Shown here in pieces: positions 13,726 through 15,601 of a stretch of 15,601 nt of DNA (positions within the stretch are counted from its first letter, which is position 1; each line of letters opens with the position of its first letter). A program made the translations under genes and the position numbers. Under the pieces are notes generated by a model that was not told where the DNA came from, made no database searches, and worked only from the letters and a program-made list of their open reading frames with translations. The DNA comes from Actinomycetes bacterium (GTDB lineage: Bacteria > Actinomycetota > Acidimicrobiia > Acidimicrobiales > Palsa-688), in the NCBI GenBank assembly GCA_021827225.1, contig JAKAXG010000027.1, forward strand, positions 1 through 15,601, written 5' to 3'.

Positions 13726-14388
13726 ATGCACATCATCGTCGCCGGGGGCGGCGACGTCGGGGCCCAGCTGGCCCAGCTCCTCGTCGCAGCGGGCAACGAA
13801 GTGGTCGTCATCGAGAAGGACCGGACAAGGGCATCGGCGCTCGGCGGTCAGGGATTGGCCGTCACCGCCGGTGACGCCTGCCGGGCGGAGGTGATCGAGT
13901 CCGCGGGAGGCCTGCGCACCGACGTGGTGGTGGCCTGCACCTCCAGCGACGAGGAGAACCTGGTGATCGCCGTCCTCGCCAAGCGGCACCTGGAGGTACC
14001 CCGGGTCGTGGCCCGGGTCAACGTGGAGGCGAACCGGTGGCTGTTCGACCGGGAGTGGGGGGTGGACGCCGCCGTCTCCTCGGTGTCCCCCCTCGTCGCC
14101 CTCATCGAAGAAGCGACCGGATCGGCCGAAACGCTCCGGCTGGCGGACCTGGCCGGGGCCGGGCTGACCCTGATAGAGGTGAACCTGACCAGCGAATCCA
14201 CCGCTATAGCGAAGACCCGGGGTCAGCTCCCACTCGGGGACACCGATGTCGTGGCGGTCGTTCTCCGCTCCGACCAGGCCCTGGCGGTCAGCGACGGGTT
14301 CCGCTTCGCCGAGGGCGACAGCGTGCTGGTAGTCACCCGACCGGACAGCGAGGAACGGGTGCGGGGAGCCTTCTACTCCGGGCCCTGA
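13726..14388 (+). CDS. RCK/TrkA-family K+ transport regulator (second of pair)
   Basis: This 220-residue protein is a divergent paralogue of the preceding one. It has the Rossmann motif MHIIVAGGGDVGAQLA (Gly7, Gly9, Gly12), acidic Glu30 in VVVIEKDRTRA, and DVVVACTSSDEENLVIAVLAKR typical of TrkA_N, then an RCK_C domain (about 142-215) ending in GDSVLVVTRPDS. ATG 13726 lies one base after the upstream stop, with GGAGGAAGG at 13707-13715 serving as ribosome site inside the end of the first RCK gene. Paired RCK genes of this size recall the mycobacterial CeoB/CeoC arrangement and may form a hetero-oligomeric ring. Glu rather than Asp at the ribose site may alter nucleotide preference; that is inference. 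Confidence 0.9.
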   Translation: MHIIVAGGGDVGAQLAQLLVAAGNEVVVIEKDRTRASALGGQGLAVTAGDACRAEVIESAGGLRTDVVVACTSSDEENLVIAVLAKRHLEVPRVVARVNVEANRWLFDREWGVDAAVSSVSPLVALIEEATGSAETLRLADLAGAGLTLIEVNLTSESTAIAKTRGQLPLGDTDVVAVVLRSDQALAVSDGFRFAEGDSVLVVTRPDSEERVRGAFYSGP

Positions 14389-14397
14389 GCTCGATGT

Positions 14398-14413
14398 CGC
14401 CGCTCGAGCGGCG
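14398..14413. terminator. 16-base perfect palindrome closing the ATPase-RCK operon
   Basis: CGCCGCTC is followed by its exact reverse complement GAGCGGCG. It lies nine bases after the RCK stop (14388) and nine bases before the stop of the convergent gene (14423), so it probably terminates both. No U-tract is present. Confidence 0.45.
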
Positions 14414-14422
14414 TTCCGGTCG

Positions 14423-15001
14423 TCAGTCCCTGGACGGCCACTGGGGGTCCGAGCCGGCCGGGAGACCGACGTCGAACGCGTTGAGGGTGAGCGACACCAG
14501 GGTGTAGTAGCCGCAGAGGGTCACCAGCTCCACCAGCTGCACGTCGTCTAGCTGTGACCCGGCCGCCTCGCGGGTGGTCTCGGACAGGCGGCCGGTGCGA
14601 ACCAGCTCGGATGCGACCAGGTGGACGAGGCGCTGCCTGTCGTCCCCGAACACCGGCTCCTCCCTGGCGGCCAGCGCGGCGATCACGTCCTCGTCGACGC
14701 CATGGCGACGAGCCATCCGGGAGTGCGCCCACCATTCGAATTCGGCCCGGAAGTGGGAGCCCACCGTCAGGATGGCCAACTCCGTCAGGTTGCGCTCGAG
14801 CGAGGTCTCGTAGCGCAGGGCCACACCCAGGCTGGCCAGCCTGGCACCGATCCTCGGCGCCTGCACCCAGGCGTTGAACGGGCCTCTCAGGCCACCACCC
14901 TCATCGACGATCTGATCGCCGCGGGATGCCACCAGTTCGTCCCACAGGGCCTGTCCGGCCTGGTCGAGTTCTGCACGCGGCCTGGCCGGGAGTCGATCCA
15001 T
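14423..15001 (-). CDS. Carboxymuconolactone decarboxylase (CMD/AhpD fold) family protein
   Basis: This 192-residue all-helical protein has the CMD signature: LRGPFNAWVQAPRIGARLASLG, then RNLTELAILTVGSHFRAEFEWWAHSRMARRHGVDEDVIAAL broken over two helices (motif E-(x)2-I/A-L...E-W..H). The His in WWAH (about residue 92) and nearby Glu residues are conserved. The AhpD CxxC pair is absent, so a peroxidase/disulfide-reductant role is not supported. Relatives act as gamma-carboxymuconolactone decarboxylases or are of unknown function, and they are common as single genes in Actinobacteria. The start at ATG 15001 is set by a -10 box six bases upstream. No aromatic-degradation genes accompany it. Confidence 0.85.
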   Translation of the reverse strand: MDRLPARPRAELDQAGQALWDELVASRGDQIVDEGGGLRGPFNAWVQAPRIGARLASLGVALRYETSLERNLTELAILTVGSHFRAEFEWWAHSRMARRHGVDEDVIAALAAREEPVFGDDRQRLVHLVASELVRTGRLSETTREAAGSQLDDVQLVELVTLCGYYTLVSLTLNAFDVGLPAGSDPQWPSRD

Positions 15002-15007
15002 TCGCCG

Positions 15008-15013
15008 AACCTA
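15008..15013 (-). promoter_or_regulatory. Leaderless -10 box of the CMD-family gene
   Basis: TAGGTT on the minus strand is followed by six bases and then ATG 15001. There is no Shine-Dalgarno sequence. Confidence 0.5.
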
Positions 15014-15077
15014 CACTCTCCCGGGGCCGGGCGATTCCTGGCCGCGGACCGTCGCCGTCCTGGCGGTCACCGTCGGG

Positions 15078-15601
15078 TTACGGCCGGACCCAGGCGTACA
15101 CCCCGAACCCGTTGTACTCCTTCGAGAACGCCGGGAGGAAGGGTCCGTTCATCACCACGCCGTAGTCACCGGCGGGCTCAGGACCGGCGTCTCCTTCTAC
15201 GGTGTCAACGGCGCCGTCCGGCCAGACCTGAGCCACGATGCCCATGTGGGGAGATGTGGCGGCGCTCTGGGGTCCGGTTCCGTAGAGGACGAAGTCCCCG
15301 GGTGCCGGCCGGGCGTCGGCGGGCGACGCCAGACCTCTCGGCACCGCCCAGTTGTAGATGCTTCCGACGAACGAGTAGCGGGGTACGGCGATGCCCTCCT
15401 GCTCCCACACCCACGTGGCGAACAGGGCGCACCACGGCTCGCACGGGCCGTAGGGGTTGCAGTAAGCGCCGGCGCCGTGGTCAGGGTCAGGGCCGACCTG
15501 GGACTCGGCGAGACGCACGATGTTCTGGCCCAGCGCCGATGTCGGGGCCGGGTCGGTGAAGGTGGTCTGCACCTCGTCGGGCCGCAGCAGCCAGTAGCCC
15601 T
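15078..15601 (-). CDS. CHAP-domain amidase/endopeptidase, C-terminal part (5' truncated by the window)
   Basis: The frame is open to the window edge and ends at TAA 15080-15078; GTG 15572 is probably internal because the preceding codons read GYWLLRPDE without a stop. Counting from that GTG, the CHAP catalytic Cys48 lies in CEPWCALFATWVWEQ, His109 in SPHMGIVAQV and Glu126 in DTVEGDAG, the normal Cys-His-Glu order of CHAP peptidoglycan hydrolases. ALGQNIVRLAESQVG just before is the usual lead helix. It should cleave peptidoglycan amide or peptide bonds outside the cell. The N-terminus, and so any signal peptide or wall-binding domain, lies beyond the window. The CMD-family gene begins 76 bases downstream of its stop with its own promoter. 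Confidence 0.85.
   Translation of the reverse strand, partial: GYWLLRPDEVQTTFTDPAPTSALGQNIVRLAESQVGPDPDHGAGAYCNPYGPCEPWCALFATWVWEQEGIAVPRYSFVGSIYNWAVPRGLASPADARPAPGDFVLYGTGPQSAATSPHMGIVAQVWPDGAVDTVEGDAGPEPAGDYGVVMNGPFLPAFSKEYNGFGVYAWVRP

Overview
The window is about 70% G+C, tightly packed and strongly biased to G/C at third codon positions. It looks like chromosomal DNA of an actinobacterium, possibly an uncultured soil or freshwater lineage. Support for this comes from the leaderless-type starts: a TANNNT -10 box lies 6-7 bases before the start codon of six genes. Such starts are common in Actinobacteria. I see no tRNA, rRNA, CRISPR array, insertion sequence, integrase or phage gene. No gene-free stretch exceeds 300 bases; the longest is 10072-10290.

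Left part (1-5584): the 3' end of a SnoaL/NTF2-fold gene converges on a two-gene minus-strand operon (Clp_N/zinc-ribbon protein, then a DUF72 protein). A short divergent promoter region separates that operon from two plus-strand enzyme genes, an SMP-30-type lactonase and a TauD/TfdA dioxygenase. These converge on a minus-strand pair: a HAD-type nucleotidase-like phosphatase, then an MFS permease whose 5' end lies inside the phosphatase reading frame.

Middle part (5585-10071): a class I methyltransferase on the plus strand overlaps, tail to tail, the remnant of an FAD-dependent monooxygenase. The remnant keeps only the N-terminal Rossmann part and the extreme C-terminus, in different frames. 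Upstream of it on the minus strand are a VOC-fold protein, a MalY/PatB-type PLP C-S lyase and a kumamolisin-like sedolisin protease with all catalytic residues.

Right part (10291-14388): the most interesting unit is a three-gene plus-strand operon. It encodes a 928-residue P2-type ATPase whose M4-M6 core resembles the Na,K-ATPase alpha subunit, followed by two RCK/TrkA-type proteins (Rossmann plus RCK_C). The genes overlap or nearly touch and have good Shine-Dalgarno sites. RCK proteins normally gate K+ channels or transporters, but no channel or Trk/Ktr membrane subunit is present here, so a primary cation pump regulated by an RCK pair is a reasonable hypothesis. The window closes with a carboxymuconolactone-decarboxylase-fold gene and a partial CHAP-domain peptidoglycan hydrolase, both on the minus strand.
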